From JAOPZW01 sp963789015 (lineage in GTDB: Bacteria; Actinomycetota; Thermoleophilia; Solirubrobacterales; Solirubrobacteraceae): a DNA stretch of 64,000 nucleotides. The notes under the pieces are model-generated. The model was not told the origin of the DNA and did no database searches. It was given only the letters and a program-made list of their open reading frames with translations. Below, one piece after another: positions 1 through 8,064 of the stretch. Position numbers and translations under genes: made by a program. Every line of letters starts with the position of its first letter. The first letter of the stretch is position 1. The DNA lies in NCBI GenBank assembly GCA_963789015.1, contig CAWBIU010000004.1:186001-250000 (forward strand), given 5' to 3'.

Positions 1-1
1 G

Positions 2-784
2 GTGCTCGAGCGGCTCGCCGCCTCGGATCATCGCCCGGCCCTCGTCGTCACCCGCCCCGACCGTCCCGCCGGCCGCGGGCGGCGCCTGACCGCCCCGCCC
101 GTCGCCGAGATGGCGAGCGCGCTCGGCCTCGACCTCGCCCAGCCCGAGGACGTCAACGCCCCCGAGGCGGGCGACGCGATCGCCGCCGCCGAGCCCGACG
201 TGGTCGTCGTCTGCGCGTTCGGGGCGATCCTGCGCGAGCCGCTGCTCGAGCGCTTCGAGATGCTCAACATCCACCCGTCGCTGCTGCCGCGCTGGCGCGG
301 GGCGGCCCCGATCGAGCGCGCGATCATGGCCGGTGACGAGCGCACCGGCGTCTCGATCATGAAGGTCACGGCCGGGCTGGACAGTGGCCCGGTGTGCCTG
401 GCCGAGCCCGAGCCGATCCACCCCGACGACACCTACGGCACGCTCGCGCCGCGCCTGGAGACGCTCGGCGCCGACCTCCTCGTCCGCGCGCTCGACGAGC
501 GCCCGGAATGCGTCGAGCAGGACGAGGCGCACGTCACCTACGCCGAGCGCATCGGCCCGGCCGACCGGACGCTCGACCCCGAGGCGCCGGCCGCAGCGCA
601 GGCGCGCGTCGTGCGCGCGCTGCATCCGCACATCGGCGCGCGCCTCGCGCTCGACGACGGAACCTTCCTCGGCGTGCACGCCGCCCGGCCGGGGCCCGAC
701 GGGCGGCTCGAGCTGCTCGAGGTCCAGCCGCCGGGCGGGCGCCCGATGCCCTACGCCGACTACCTGCGCGGCCACGCGACGTGA
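2..784 (+). CDS. fmt: Methionyl-tRNA formyltransferase (5' end outside window)
   Basis: Formylates initiator Met-tRNA using 10-formyl-tetrahydrofolate in the cytosol. About 260 residues are present against roughly 310 for the family. The N-terminal start of the Rossmann fold lies before base 1, and the GTG at base 2 is internal, not the real start. The catalytic segment reads LNIHPSLLPRWRGAAP, with the Asn and His of the formyl-THF hydrolase triad; GLDSGP follows and supplies the Asp. The last ~100 residues form the C-terminal tRNA-binding domain. Its TGA stop overlaps the GTG start of the next gene (GTGA), which suggests translational coupling. In many actinobacteria rsmB follows fmt directly; here five genes separate them. 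Confidence 0.95.
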   Translation: MLERLAASDHRPALVVTRPDRPAGRGRRLTAPPVAEMASALGLDLAQPEDVNAPEAGDAIAAAEPDVVVVCAFGAILREPLLERFEMLNIHPSLLPRWRGAAPIERAIMAGDERTGVSIMKVTAGLDSGPVCLAEPEPIHPDDTYGTLAPRLETLGADLLVRALDERPECVEQDEAHVTYAERIGPADRTLDPEAPAAAQARVVRALHPHIGARLALDDGTFLGVHAARPGPDGRLELLEVQPPGGRPMPYADYLRGHAT

Positions 785-1533
785 GCGACCACGACCTCGA
801 CCTCGCCGCGCGCGCCGTCCGCGCCGGCGCGGCCGCCGCCCTGCGCGCGGCCGGGCAGCCGCTCGGGACGACCGAGAAGCGCTCGCCGTCCGACCTCGTC
901 ACGCGCGCCGACGCCGCCGCCGAGAACGCGATCGCGGATCTGCTGCGCGCCGAGCGCCCCGCCGACGCGCTCGTCGGCGAGGAGGGCGCGCGCGCCGACG
1001 GCGGCCCCCGGCGCTGGACGATCGACGGCATCGACGGGACGTTCAACTTCGTCTCCTCGATCCCGCAGTGGTGCGTCGCGGTCGGCCTGGAGGAGGACGG
1101 CGAGCCGGTCGCCGGCGCCGTGCTCGACCCGCTGCGCGACGAGCTGTTCACGGGCGCCGTGGGCCGGGGCGCGACGTGCAACGGCGCGCCGGTCGAGGTG
1201 CGCACGGGGCGCGCGCTCGACGCCGCGGCGGTGTCGACCTACTGGCGCCCCGACAAGCTGCGCGACCGCGGCGCGGCGCTCGCCGCGCTCGTCGAGCACG
1301 TCGGCGTGCTGCGCGCCGGGGGTGCCGGCTGCCTCGAGCTCGCGTGGGTCGCCGCGGGCCGCGTCGACGCCTGGCTGCAGCCGAACGTCGATCCGTGGGA
1401 CTGGGTGCCGGGCGCCGCCCTCGTCCGCGCCGCGGGCGGCGTGGCGGAGGTGCTCGACGGCGATCCCGCCTGGCACGTGGCCGGCCCGGCGGAGCTCGTC
1501 AGCGCGCTGCGCGCGCTCGCTCCCAGGCGCTGA
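781..1533 (+). CDS. Inositol monophosphatase family protein
   Basis: 250 residues of the Mg-dependent FIG/IMPase fold, which removes phosphate from inositol phosphate, histidinol phosphate or similar small substrates. Motif 1 is seen as WTIDGIDGTFNFV (family consensus DPIDGTxNF, here with Gly for Pro), preceded by GEEG with the metal-binding Glu. Motif 2 is WDWVPGAALVRAAGG (consensus WDxAAGxxxxxEAGG; the second acidic residue is Arg-Ala here). The GTG start at 781 overlaps the fmt stop. The 3' end overlaps the convergent ABC-F gene by 35 bases. Substrate cannot be told from sequence; histidinol-phosphatase activity is one alternative. Confidence 0.88.
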   Translation: MSDHDLDLAARAVRAGAAAALRAAGQPLGTTEKRSPSDLVTRADAAAENAIADLLRAERPADALVGEEGARADGGPRRWTIDGIDGTFNFVSSIPQWCVAVGLEEDGEPVAGAVLDPLRDELFTGAVGRGATCNGAPVEVRTGRALDAAAVSTYWRPDKLRDRGAALAALVEHVGVLRAGGAGCLELAWVAAGRVDAWLQPNVDPWDWVPGAALVRAAGGVAEVLDGDPAWHVAGPAELVSALRALAPRR

Positions 1534-3142
1534 AGCCGCCCTCGTAGGCGGTCACGTCGCCGTCGCGCACGTCGACGATCCGGTCGGCGATGCGGTCCAG
1601 GAAGTAGCGGTCGTGGCTGACCGCGACGACCGTCCCGTCGTAGCCCTCGAGCGCCGCCTCGAGCGCCTCGACGGCCGGGATGTCGAGGTGGTTGGTCGGC
1701 TCGTCGAGGATCAGGCAGTTGGCCTCGGTGAGCATGAGCAGCAGGCAGCGCAGGCGCGTGCGCTCGCCGCCGCTCATCGTCGCCACCGGGCGGCGGATCT
1801 GCTCGACGTCGAACAGGAAGCGCACGAGCAGGGCGACGGCGGCGGACTCGGGCAGCGGCCGCGCGTCGCGGACGAGGTCGATCGGCGTCCGGTCGAGCGG
1901 CAGCTCCTCGGCCGTCTGGGTGAGCAGGTCGACGCGGATGCTCGGGCCCGCCCAGCGCTCGCCCTCGGTCGGCGCCAGATCACCGGCGAGCATCCGCGCC
2001 AGGACGGTCTTGCCCGCGCCGTTGGGCCCGACGATGCCGATCCGCTCGCCACGCATGACGGTCAGCTCGACGTCGATGAGGACCGGGTCGAAGTCGACGC
2101 CGCGCAGCTCGATGACGCGATCGCCGCCGCGCCGCTCGCTGCGCAGCTCGAGCGCCATGCGGCGGCGCTCGAACACCGGCCGCTCGATCTTCTCCATGCG
2201 GTCGATCTGGCGCTGCTTGTTGCGGGCGCGCTTGATGTGGCGCTCGTCGACGACGCGGTGCGCCCAGTCCTTGAAGCGGCGGATCGCCTCCTCCAGGCGG
2301 GCGATCTCCTTCTGCTGGGTGACGTACTGCTGGCGGCGGCGCAGCAGCTCGACCTCGCGGGCGACGGCATAGGCGGAGTAGTTGCCGGGCCACATGCGGA
2401 TCCGGCCGCGCTCGAGCTCGGCGATCTCGCCGACCGTCTCGTCGAGCAGGTAGCGGTCGTGGGAGACGATCAGCACCGCGCCGGGCAGCTCGGCGACGAG
2501 CTCCTCGACGAGCCGGCGCCGCGCCATGTCGAGGTGCGCCTCGGGCTCGTCGAGCAGCAGCACGTCGGGGGCGCGCACGAGGCAGGCGGCGAGGGCGACG
2601 AGCTTGCGCTGGCCGCCCGACAGCTCGGCCGTCGGGCGGTCGAGCGCGGCGTCCTCGAGGCCGAGCTCGCGCAGGTGGCGGATCGCGTCCCCCTCGGCGC
2701 GGTCGGCGCCGAGCGCCTCGCGCTCCTCGAGCAGCCGCGCCTGGCGTTCGAGCACACGCGCCATGCGGTCGAGGTCGGCGATCACCGCAGGGTCGGCGAG
2801 CTGGGCCTCGCAGCGCGCCAGGCCCGCGTCGAGATCGGCCAATTCGGGGCGCGCGTCGCGGATCGTGCGCCGCACGCTGCGCGCGTCGCCCGAGACCATC
2901 TGCGAGAGGTGCGCGACGACGGCGCCGCGGCGCAGCGTGACCGCGCCCGCGTCGGGCGCGTCGGCGCCGGAGAGCAGGCGCAGCAGGGTGGACTTGCCCG
3001 AGCCGTTGGCGCCGATCAGGCCGACGCGGGCGCGCGCGCCGAGGTCGAGGTCGAGCCCGTCGAGCACGCGCCGCCCGCCGAACGACTTGACCACGCCGCG
3101 CGCCGTGAGCGCGGCGGGGGCGACGGGCGGGGCGACGGCCAT
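1499..3142 (-). CDS. ABC-F family ATPase
   Basis: 547-residue soluble protein with two ABC ATPase domains and no membrane segments, the ABC-F layout of ribosome-acting translation factors. Domain 1 has Walker A GANGSGKST, signature LSGGQRKL and Walker B LLLDEPEAHLD. Domain 2 has GPNGAGKT, MSGGERTRL and LILDEPTNHLD. The basic, helical linker between them (about residues 235-310, QQKEIARLEEAIRRF and following) is where ABC-F proteins contact P-site tRNA. Domain 1 carries EPEAHLD in place of the usual EPTNHLD. ABC-F members include housekeeping translation factors and antibiotic-protection proteins; I cannot place this one. Divergent from the thiamine-diphosphate enzyme, each with its own -10-like hexamer. 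Confidence 0.92.
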   Translation of the reverse strand: MAVAPPVAPAALTARGVVKSFGGRRVLDGLDLDLGARARVGLIGANGSGKSTLLRLLSGADAPDAGAVTLRRGAVVAHLSQMVSGDARSVRRTIRDARPELADLDAGLARCEAQLADPAVIADLDRMARVLERQARLLEEREALGADRAEGDAIRHLRELGLEDAALDRPTAELSGGQRKLVALAACLVRAPDVLLLDEPEAHLDMARRRLVEELVAELPGAVLIVSHDRYLLDETVGEIAELERGRIRMWPGNYSAYAVAREVELLRRRQQYVTQQKEIARLEEAIRRFKDWAHRVVDERHIKRARNKQRQIDRMEKIERPVFERRRMALELRSERRGGDRVIELRGVDFDPVLIDVELTVMRGERIGIVGPNGAGKTVLARMLAGDLAPTEGERWAGPSIRVDLLTQTAEELPLDRTPIDLVRDARPLPESAAVALLVRFLFDVEQIRRPVATMSGGERTRLRCLLLMLTEANCLILDEPTNHLDIPAVEALEAALEGYDGTVVAVSHDRYFLDRIADRIVDVRDGDVTAYEGGFSAWERARAAR

Positions 3143-3148
3143 GGTCCG

Positions 3149-3154
3149 AGCCTA
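3149..3154 (-). promoter_or_regulatory. -10-type hexamer TAGGCT for the ABC-F gene
   Basis: On the minus strand TAGGCT ends 6 bases before the ATG of the ABC-F gene, so the transcript would start at or very near the start codon. It fits the TANNNT pattern seen before many genes here. No clear -35 was recognised. Confidence 0.5.
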
Positions 3155-3161
3155 CGTCCGG

Positions 3162-3167
3162 TAGCGT
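3162..3167 (+). promoter_or_regulatory. -10-type hexamer TAGCGT for the thiamine-diphosphate enzyme
   Basis: TAGCGT ends 9 bases before the ATG at 3177. It is back to back with the minus-strand hexamer of the ABC-F gene, giving a compact divergent promoter of about 34 bases. Confidence 0.5.
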
Positions 3168-3176
3168 CGCCACGCC

Positions 3177-4820
3177 ATGCGGGTCGTCGACGTCGTCGCG
3201 CGCTGCCTGACCGAGGCCGGGGTCGATCTCGTCTTCGGCGTGGTCGGCAGCGGCAACTTCACGGTGACCACGAGCCTGCAGGGCCACGGCGCGCGCTTCG
3301 TCGCCGCCCGCCACGAGAACGGCGCCGTCTGCATGGCCGACGCGCACGCCCGCGTCAGCGGCGCGCTCGGCGTCGCCACCGTGCACCAGGGCCCGGGGCT
3401 GACGAACGCGATGACCGGCCTGACCGAGGCGGCCAAGGCGCGCACGCCGCTCGTGGTGGTCGCCGCCGACACGCCCGCCGCCGCCGTGCGCTCGAACTTC
3501 CGCATCGACCAGGCGGGGATGGTCGAGGCCGCCGGCGCCGTCGCCCAGCGCGTGCACGGGCCGGCCACGGCCGTCGCCGACACGCTGCGCGCGATCCACA
3601 CCGCGCGCGCCCTGCGGCGCGCCGTCGTCCTCATGCTCCCGCTCGACGTCCAGGCCGGCGAGGTCGCGAGCCTCGACGGCGCCGCCCCGCCGCCCGTCCC
3701 CGAAGGCCCGGCGGCGTCGCCGGAGGCCGTGCGGGCCGTGGCCGAGGCGATCGAGCGTGCCGAGCGCCCGTGCGTCATCGCCGGGCGCGGCGCCGTGCTC
3801 GCCGGCGCGGGCCCGGCGCTCGAACGGCTCGGGGACCAGATCGGCGCGGTGCTCGCCACCTCGGCGATGGGCCACGGCCTGTTCGCCTCGAGCCCGTGGT
3901 CGCTGGGGATCAGCGGCGGGTTCGCGTCGCCGCTGGCGGCCGAGCTCATCGGCGCGTCGGACCTCGTCATCGCCGTCGGCGCGCAGCTCACCCGCTGGAC
4001 GACGCGCGGCGGCGAGCTCATCGCGCCCGGCGCGACCGTCGTGCAGGTCGACGTCGACCCCGGCGCGCTCGGCGCCAACCGCCCGGTGCAGCTTCCGGTC
4101 ATCGCCGACGCGCGGCGCTTCGCGGGCGCGCTGTCCGCCGAGCTCGACCGCCGCGGGCACCGCTCGGACGGGGTGCGCACGCCGCGGCTGGGCGAGACGA
4201 TCGCCGCCCGGCGCTGGCGCGACGAGCCCTACGAGGACGAGGCGCGCGACGGGTACGTCGATCCCCGCAGCCTGAGCATCGCGCTCGACGACCTGCTGCC
4301 CGCCGAGCGCACGCTCGTCGTCGACTCGGGGCACTTCATGGGCTGGCCGGCCATGTACGTCGCGGTCCCGGACCCCGCCGGCTTCGTCTTCACCCAGGCC
4401 TTCCAGTCGATCGGCCTCGGCCTGGCCAACGCGATCGGCGCCGCGCTGGCGCGCCCCGACCGCCTGACCGTCGCCGCGCTCGGCGACGGCGGCGCGATGA
4501 TGGCGCTGCCCGAGCTCGAGACGGCCGCCCGCCTGCGCCTGCCGATCCTGTTCGTGGTCTACGACGACGCCGCCTACGGCGCCGAGGTGCACCACTTCCG
4601 GCCGACCGGCGACCCGCTGGACAGCGTCCGCTTCCCCGACGCCGACCTCGCCGCGATGGCGCGCGCGGTCGGCGGGGAGGGCGTCGTCGTACGCTCGCTG
4701 GGCGACCTGTCCGCGATCGAGGACTGGCTCGGGCGCCGCGACGGCCCGCTGCTCGTCGACGCCAAGGTCGATCCCGACATCTGCGCGGAGTGGCTCGAGG
4801 AGGCCTTTCGCGCGGCCTGA
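3177..4820 (+). CDS. Thiamine-diphosphate-dependent enzyme, acetolactate synthase-like
   Basis: 547 residues with the three-domain ThDP fold: an N-terminal PYR domain, a central domain and a C-terminal PP domain. The cofactor-activating Glu is in ARHENGAVCMADAHAR (about residue 46). The PP-domain ThDP/Mg motif is GDGGAMM ... VVYDDAAYG, where the usual closing Asn-Asn is Asp-Asp. Known relatives include acetolactate synthase, benzoylformate decarboxylase and dione hydrolases; no regulatory subunit gene is adjacent, so a branched-chain role is not supported. The following cyclase-type hydrolase starts 16 bases downstream and is probably co-transcribed, which suggests a small catabolic unit acting on a keto acid or cyclic ketone. 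That role is inference. Confidence 0.85.
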   Translation: MRVVDVVARCLTEAGVDLVFGVVGSGNFTVTTSLQGHGARFVAARHENGAVCMADAHARVSGALGVATVHQGPGLTNAMTGLTEAAKARTPLVVVAADTPAAAVRSNFRIDQAGMVEAAGAVAQRVHGPATAVADTLRAIHTARALRRAVVLMLPLDVQAGEVASLDGAAPPPVPEGPAASPEAVRAVAEAIERAERPCVIAGRGAVLAGAGPALERLGDQIGAVLATSAMGHGLFASSPWSLGISGGFASPLAAELIGASDLVIAVGAQLTRWTTRGGELIAPGATVVQVDVDPGALGANRPVQLPVIADARRFAGALSAELDRRGHRSDGVRTPRLGETIAARRWRDEPYEDEARDGYVDPRSLSIALDDLLPAERTLVVDSGHFMGWPAMYVAVPDPAGFVFTQAFQSIGLGLANAIGAALARPDRLTVAALGDGGAMMALPELETAARLRLPILFVVYDDAAYGAEVHHFRPTGDPLDSVRFPDADLAAMARAVGGEGVVVRSLGDLSAIEDWLGRRDGPLLVDAKVDPDICAEWLEEAFRAA

Positions 4821-4836
4821 CCACCACGAGGAGCCC

Positions 4837-5619
4837 ATGAGCACGACATCCGACCTCTCGCCCCTGATCGACGCGCTCGCGACCGGCTCGGTCGAGGTCG
4901 TCGACCTCACCCAGCCGCTGCACGAGCGCACGCCGGTGCTCAAGCTGCCCGAGCCGTTCGTCAACACGCCGGGGCTCACCCGCCACGAGATCAGCCGCTA
5001 CGACGACCGCGGGCCGGCCTGGGCGTGGAGCTGGCTGGAGATCGGCGAGCACGTCGGCACCCACTTCGACGCCCCGATCCACTGGATCACCGGCCGCGAC
5101 GGCGAGGACGTCGCCTCGGTCGCCCCGTCGCGGCTCGTCGGGCCGGCCGTCGTCATCGACCGCTCGGCGCAGGCCGCCGAGAATCCCGACGACGTCCTGA
5201 CGGTCGACGCCGTGCGCGCGTTCGAGGCCGAGCACGGCGCGCTGCCCGAGGGCGGCTGGCTGCTCCTGCGCACCGGCTGGGACGCCTACGCCCACGACGA
5301 GGAGGCGTTCCTCAACGCGTCCTCGGGCATGCCGCGCACGCCCGGCGTCGACGCCGAGTGCGCGCGCTGGCTGGCCCAGGAGACGCCGATCGTCGGCATC
5401 GGCGTGGAGACCGTCGGCACCGACGCGGGCGGCGCGGCGGCCTTCGACCCGCCCTTCCCGGTGCACAGCTACTTCCTGGGGGCGGGGAAGTACGGCCTCA
5501 CCCAGCTCGCCAACCTTGCGCAGCTGCCGCCCACCGGCGCGCTGCTCGTCGCCGCGCCGCTCAAGCTCGTGGACGGCACGGGCAGCCCGGCGCGGGTCCT
5601 CGCGCTCGTCCCCAGGTGA
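4837..5619 (+). CDS. Cyclase family protein (kynurenine formamidase/isatin hydrolase-like)
   Basis: 260-residue metal-dependent hydrolase of the cyclase superfamily. The defining HxGTHxDxPxH metal motif is seen as EHVGTHFDAPIHW (about residues 70-82). A GAGGAG ribosome site lies just before the ATG at 4837. The gene follows the thiamine-diphosphate enzyme by 16 bases, and its TGA overlaps the GTG of rsmB. Family members hydrolyse N-formylkynurenine, isatin or other ring amides and lactones; no kynurenine-pathway gene is nearby, so that substrate is not supported. It may act on the product of its upstream partner. Confidence 0.88.
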   Translation: MSTTSDLSPLIDALATGSVEVVDLTQPLHERTPVLKLPEPFVNTPGLTRHEISRYDDRGPAWAWSWLEIGEHVGTHFDAPIHWITGRDGEDVASVAPSRLVGPAVVIDRSAQAAENPDDVLTVDAVRAFEAEHGALPEGGWLLLRTGWDAYAHDEEAFLNASSGMPRTPGVDAECARWLAQETPIVGIGVETVGTDAGGAAAFDPPFPVHSYFLGAGKYGLTQLANLAQLPPTGALLVAAPLKLVDGTGSPARVLALVPR

Positions 5620-6809
5620 CCGTCGCCACCGCCATCAGCCCCGCCCGCCGGGCCGCCTACGCGGTGGTCCGGCGCGCCGCCGAGGGCGCCTACGCCGACC
5701 GCGCCCTGCACGGCGAGGCCCGCGACCTCGACCCCCGCGACCGCGCGCTGGCCAAGCGGCTGGCCTTCGGCACCATCCAGCGCCGGCTCACGCTCGACCA
5801 CCTGATCGCCGAGCGGACCAAGGGGCATCTCGAGTCCGGCGTGCGCGCCGCGCTGCAGCTCGGGCTCTTCCAGCTCCTGTTCCTCGACGGCGTGGCCGAG
5901 CACGCGGCGATCGCCGAGGCCGTCGAGCTCGCCAAGCCGAGCCCGGGGCACCGGGTCGTCAACGCCGTGCTGCGCCGCGTCCAGCGCCAGGGCGCCGAGC
6001 TGCCCGCCGACACGACGGTCGCCGGCGCGGCGATCGCCCACTCGCACCCGGAGTGGCTCGTGCGCATGTGGTGGGACATGCTCGGCGCCGACGAGGCGCG
6101 CGCCCTCCTCGCCGCCGGCAACGAGCCCGCCGAGCTGGCGCTGCGCGTCAACCCGCTCGTCGGCTTCGACCTCTCCGACATCCCCGGCCGGCGCGAGGGC
6201 GAGACGATCGTCGTCGACGGCGCCTTCGACGCGCTCGCGCATCCCGGCTGGGCGGCGGGCGCGTTCACGCCCCAGTCGCGCGCCTCGCAGGCCGTCGCGC
6301 GGATCGTCGACCCGCAGCCCGGCGAGCGGGTGCTCGACCTGTGCGCGGCGCCGGGCGGCAAGACGACGCACCTGGCCGCCCTGATGGGCGACCGCGGCGA
6401 GGTCGTGGCCGTCGAGCGCAACCGCCAGCGCGCCCGCGCGCTGCGCGCCACGGCCGAGCGGATGCGCACGTCGAGCGTGCGCGTCGTCGAGGCCGACGCC
6501 GGCGCCGTCCACGATCCCGCCGGCTTCGACCGCGTGCTCCTCGACCCGCCCTGCAGCGGCCTCGGGACGCTGCAGTCGCACCCCGACCTGCGCTGGCGGA
6601 TGACGCCCGAGGCGATCGGAGAACTCGCCGCCGAGCAGGACCGATTGCTCGCCGCGGCGCGCCGCGCGCTGCGCCCGGGCGGCGTCCTGACCTACTCCGT
6701 GTGCACCATCTCGACCACCGAGGAGCGCCTGGCGTCCGGCGCCCCGGTGCGCTTCCTCCCCCACAGGGACGGAACGGACGGCTTCTATATTGCCCGTGAT
6801 GGAGGCTGA
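5616..6809 (+). CDS. rsmB: 16S rRNA (cytosine-967-C5)-methyltransferase RsmB
   Basis: 397 residues. The N-terminal NusB-like RNA-binding domain covers about residues 1-135, and the SAM-dependent Rossmann methyltransferase follows. Seen motifs are SAM-binding DLCAAPGGKTTHLA, catalytic LLDPPCSGLGTL and the second conserved Cys in YSVCTIS. The GTG start overlaps the stop of the cyclase gene. The next reading frame starts inside the last codons of rsmB, so rsmB, the zinc-ribbon gene and rpe form a coupled run. The protein modifies 16S rRNA during 30S assembly and is usually next to fmt. Confidence 0.93.
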   Translation: MTVATAISPARRAAYAVVRRAAEGAYADRALHGEARDLDPRDRALAKRLAFGTIQRRLTLDHLIAERTKGHLESGVRAALQLGLFQLLFLDGVAEHAAIAEAVELAKPSPGHRVVNAVLRRVQRQGAELPADTTVAGAAIAHSHPEWLVRMWWDMLGADEARALLAAGNEPAELALRVNPLVGFDLSDIPGRREGETIVVDGAFDALAHPGWAAGAFTPQSRASQAVARIVDPQPGERVLDLCAAPGGKTTHLAALMGDRGEVVAVERNRQRARALRATAERMRTSSVRVVEADAGAVHDPAGFDRVLLDPPCSGLGTLQSHPDLRWRMTPEAIGELAAEQDRLLAAARRALRPGGVLTYSVCTISTTEERLASGAPVRFLPHRDGTDGFYIARDGG

Positions 6810-7017
6810 ACTGGGGCTCACCTGCCCGTCGTGCAGCGAGCCCTGGCTGCGGCCGGGGAACCTTCCGGGCCGCTACCGGTGCGTCAACTGCCTGCACCGC
6901 TTCGAGCTGCGCTCGGTGTGTCCCGACTGTGGCGAGCACTCCACGATCGTCCGCATGTCGAGCACGGCGACGCTGACGTGCAACCACTGCGGCGGCTCGA
7001 TGCTCATCGAGGTATGA
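6799..7017 (+). CDS. Small double zinc-ribbon protein
   Basis: 72 residues from ATG 6799 (a TTG at 6790 would add three). Four CxxC knuckles are visible: CPSC, CVNC, CPDC and CNHC, enough for two zinc ribbons, so the protein probably binds nucleic acid or another protein. It overlaps the 3' end of rsmB by 11 bases, and its stop overlaps the rpe start (ATGA). No enzymatic domain is present. Coupling to an rRNA methyltransferase suggests a translation-linked role, but this is inference. Confidence 0.75.
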   Translation: MEAELGLTCPSCSEPWLRPGNLPGRYRCVNCLHRFELRSVCPDCGEHSTIVRMSSTATLTCNHCGGSMLIEV

Positions 7018-7658
7018 CGCGCCGCGTCGCCCCATCCATCCTCGCCGCCGACTTCGGGCGGCTGCGCGAGCAGGTCCGCGAGGTGCTCGACGCCGGCGCC
7101 ACGGTGATCCACGTCGACGTCATGGACGGCCACTTCGTGCCGCCGATCACGATGGGCCCGCTCGCGGTCGAGGCGCTGCGCGACCTCGGCGCCGAGCTCG
7201 ACGTGCACCTGATGATCGAGCGCCCGGAGCGTCATGTGGGGGAGTTCGCCCGGGCGGGGGCGAATACCATCACCGTGCACGCCGAGGCGACCCCGCACCT
7301 CGACTACGTGCTCGAGGAGATCCGCTCGGCGGGCTGCCGCGCCGGCCTGGCCGTCAACCCGTCCACGCCGCCCGCCGTGTTCGGCGAGGTACGCGTCGAC
7401 CAGGCCCTGTGCATGACCGTCAACCCGGGGTGGGGAGGACAGGCCTTCATCCCGCGCTCGCTGGACAAGATCAAGCGCCTGCGCGCCATCGTCGGCGACG
7501 ACCCGGACGTCGAGGTGGACGGCGGCATCGACCTCGAGACGGCACGGCCGTGCGCCGACGCCGGAGCGACGTTGTTCGTGGCCGGAACCGCGATCTTCGG
7601 CGCGCCCGATCCAGGGGAGGCCTACGCGGAGTTGGCCTCCAGCATCGGGTGTAGCTAA
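7014..7658 (+). CDS. rpe: Ribulose-phosphate 3-epimerase
   Basis: 214-residue TIM barrel that interconverts ribulose 5-phosphate and xylulose 5-phosphate in the pentose phosphate pathway. Signatures seen: PSILAADF at the N terminus, HVDVMDGHFVP with metal-binding His and catalytic Asp, HLM with the next metal His, the phosphate loop MTVNPGWGGQ, and VDGGI with the second catalytic Asp. It starts at ATG 7014 in an ATGA overlap with the zinc-ribbon gene. Length is normal. Ribulose 5-phosphate is also a riboflavin precursor, and the rib operon lies about 19 kb downstream. Confidence 0.95.
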   Translation: MTRRVAPSILAADFGRLREQVREVLDAGATVIHVDVMDGHFVPPITMGPLAVEALRDLGAELDVHLMIERPERHVGEFARAGANTITVHAEATPHLDYVLEEIRSAGCRAGLAVNPSTPPAVFGEVRVDQALCMTVNPGWGGQAFIPRSLDKIKRLRAIVGDDPDVEVDGGIDLETARPCADAGATLFVAGTAIFGAPDPGEAYAELASSIGCS

Positions 7659-7668
7659 CCGTATACGG
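7659..7668. promoter_or_regulatory. Perfect 10-base palindrome between rpe and the receiver gene
   Basis: CCGTATACGG reads the same on both strands and begins right after the rpe stop, 35 bases before the ATG of the receiver protein. It is AT-richer than its surroundings. It could be an operator or part of a promoter (TATACG); function unproven. Confidence 0.3.
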
Positions 7669-7702
7669 GGCAGTCTCCGCTTGTCCGACACTTGAACCAG
7701 TG

Positions 7703-8050
7703 ATGACGACCGTCCTCATCGTCGACGACCACCCGACCTTCCGCGCGACGGCACGAATGCTGCTCGAGGCCGAGGGCTACGACGTCGTGGGCGAAGCGCC
7801 GGACGGCAACTCCGGGATCGAGCAGGCCCACGAGCTGCACCCCGACCTCGTGCTCCTCGACGTCAACCTCCCCGACCTCGACGGCTTCTCCGTCGCGGCG
7901 CGGATCACCGCCAACAACGGCGCCCCGGTCGTCGTCCTGACCTCCAGCCGCGACTCCTCCGACTTCGGCCCGCTCGTGGCCGGCAGCGGGGCCCGCGGCT
8001 TCATCTCGAAGGGAGAGCTCTCGGGCGCCGCCATCGCGGAGCTCCTGTAG
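7703..8050 (+). CDS. Single-domain response regulator (receiver only)
   Basis: 115 residues making one receiver domain and nothing else. The acidic pair is at Asp8-Asp9, the phospho-acceptor is Asp53 in LLDVNLPD, the switch Thr/Ser is in VVLTSS, and the conserved Lys is in FISK near the C terminus. A GTG directly before the ATG (7700) is an alternative start. There is no DNA-binding output domain, so it probably acts through protein contacts or as a phosphate sink. A histidine kinase starts 14 bases downstream, followed by a full NarL-type regulator, so one kinase may serve two receivers. Confidence 0.88.
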   Translation: MTTVLIVDDHPTFRATARMLLEAEGYDVVGEAPDGNSGIEQAHELHPDLVLLDVNLPDLDGFSVAARITANNGAPVVVLTSSRDSSDFGPLVAGSGARGFISKGELSGAAIAELL

Positions 8051-8064
8051 CGAGGCCGTCGTCC

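Noticed and set aside
1322..4840. A plus-strand 1172-codon frame antisense to the ABC-F gene and out of frame with the thiamine-diphosphate enzyme
   Set aside because: No recognisable domain; it overlaps two well-supported genes in other frames.
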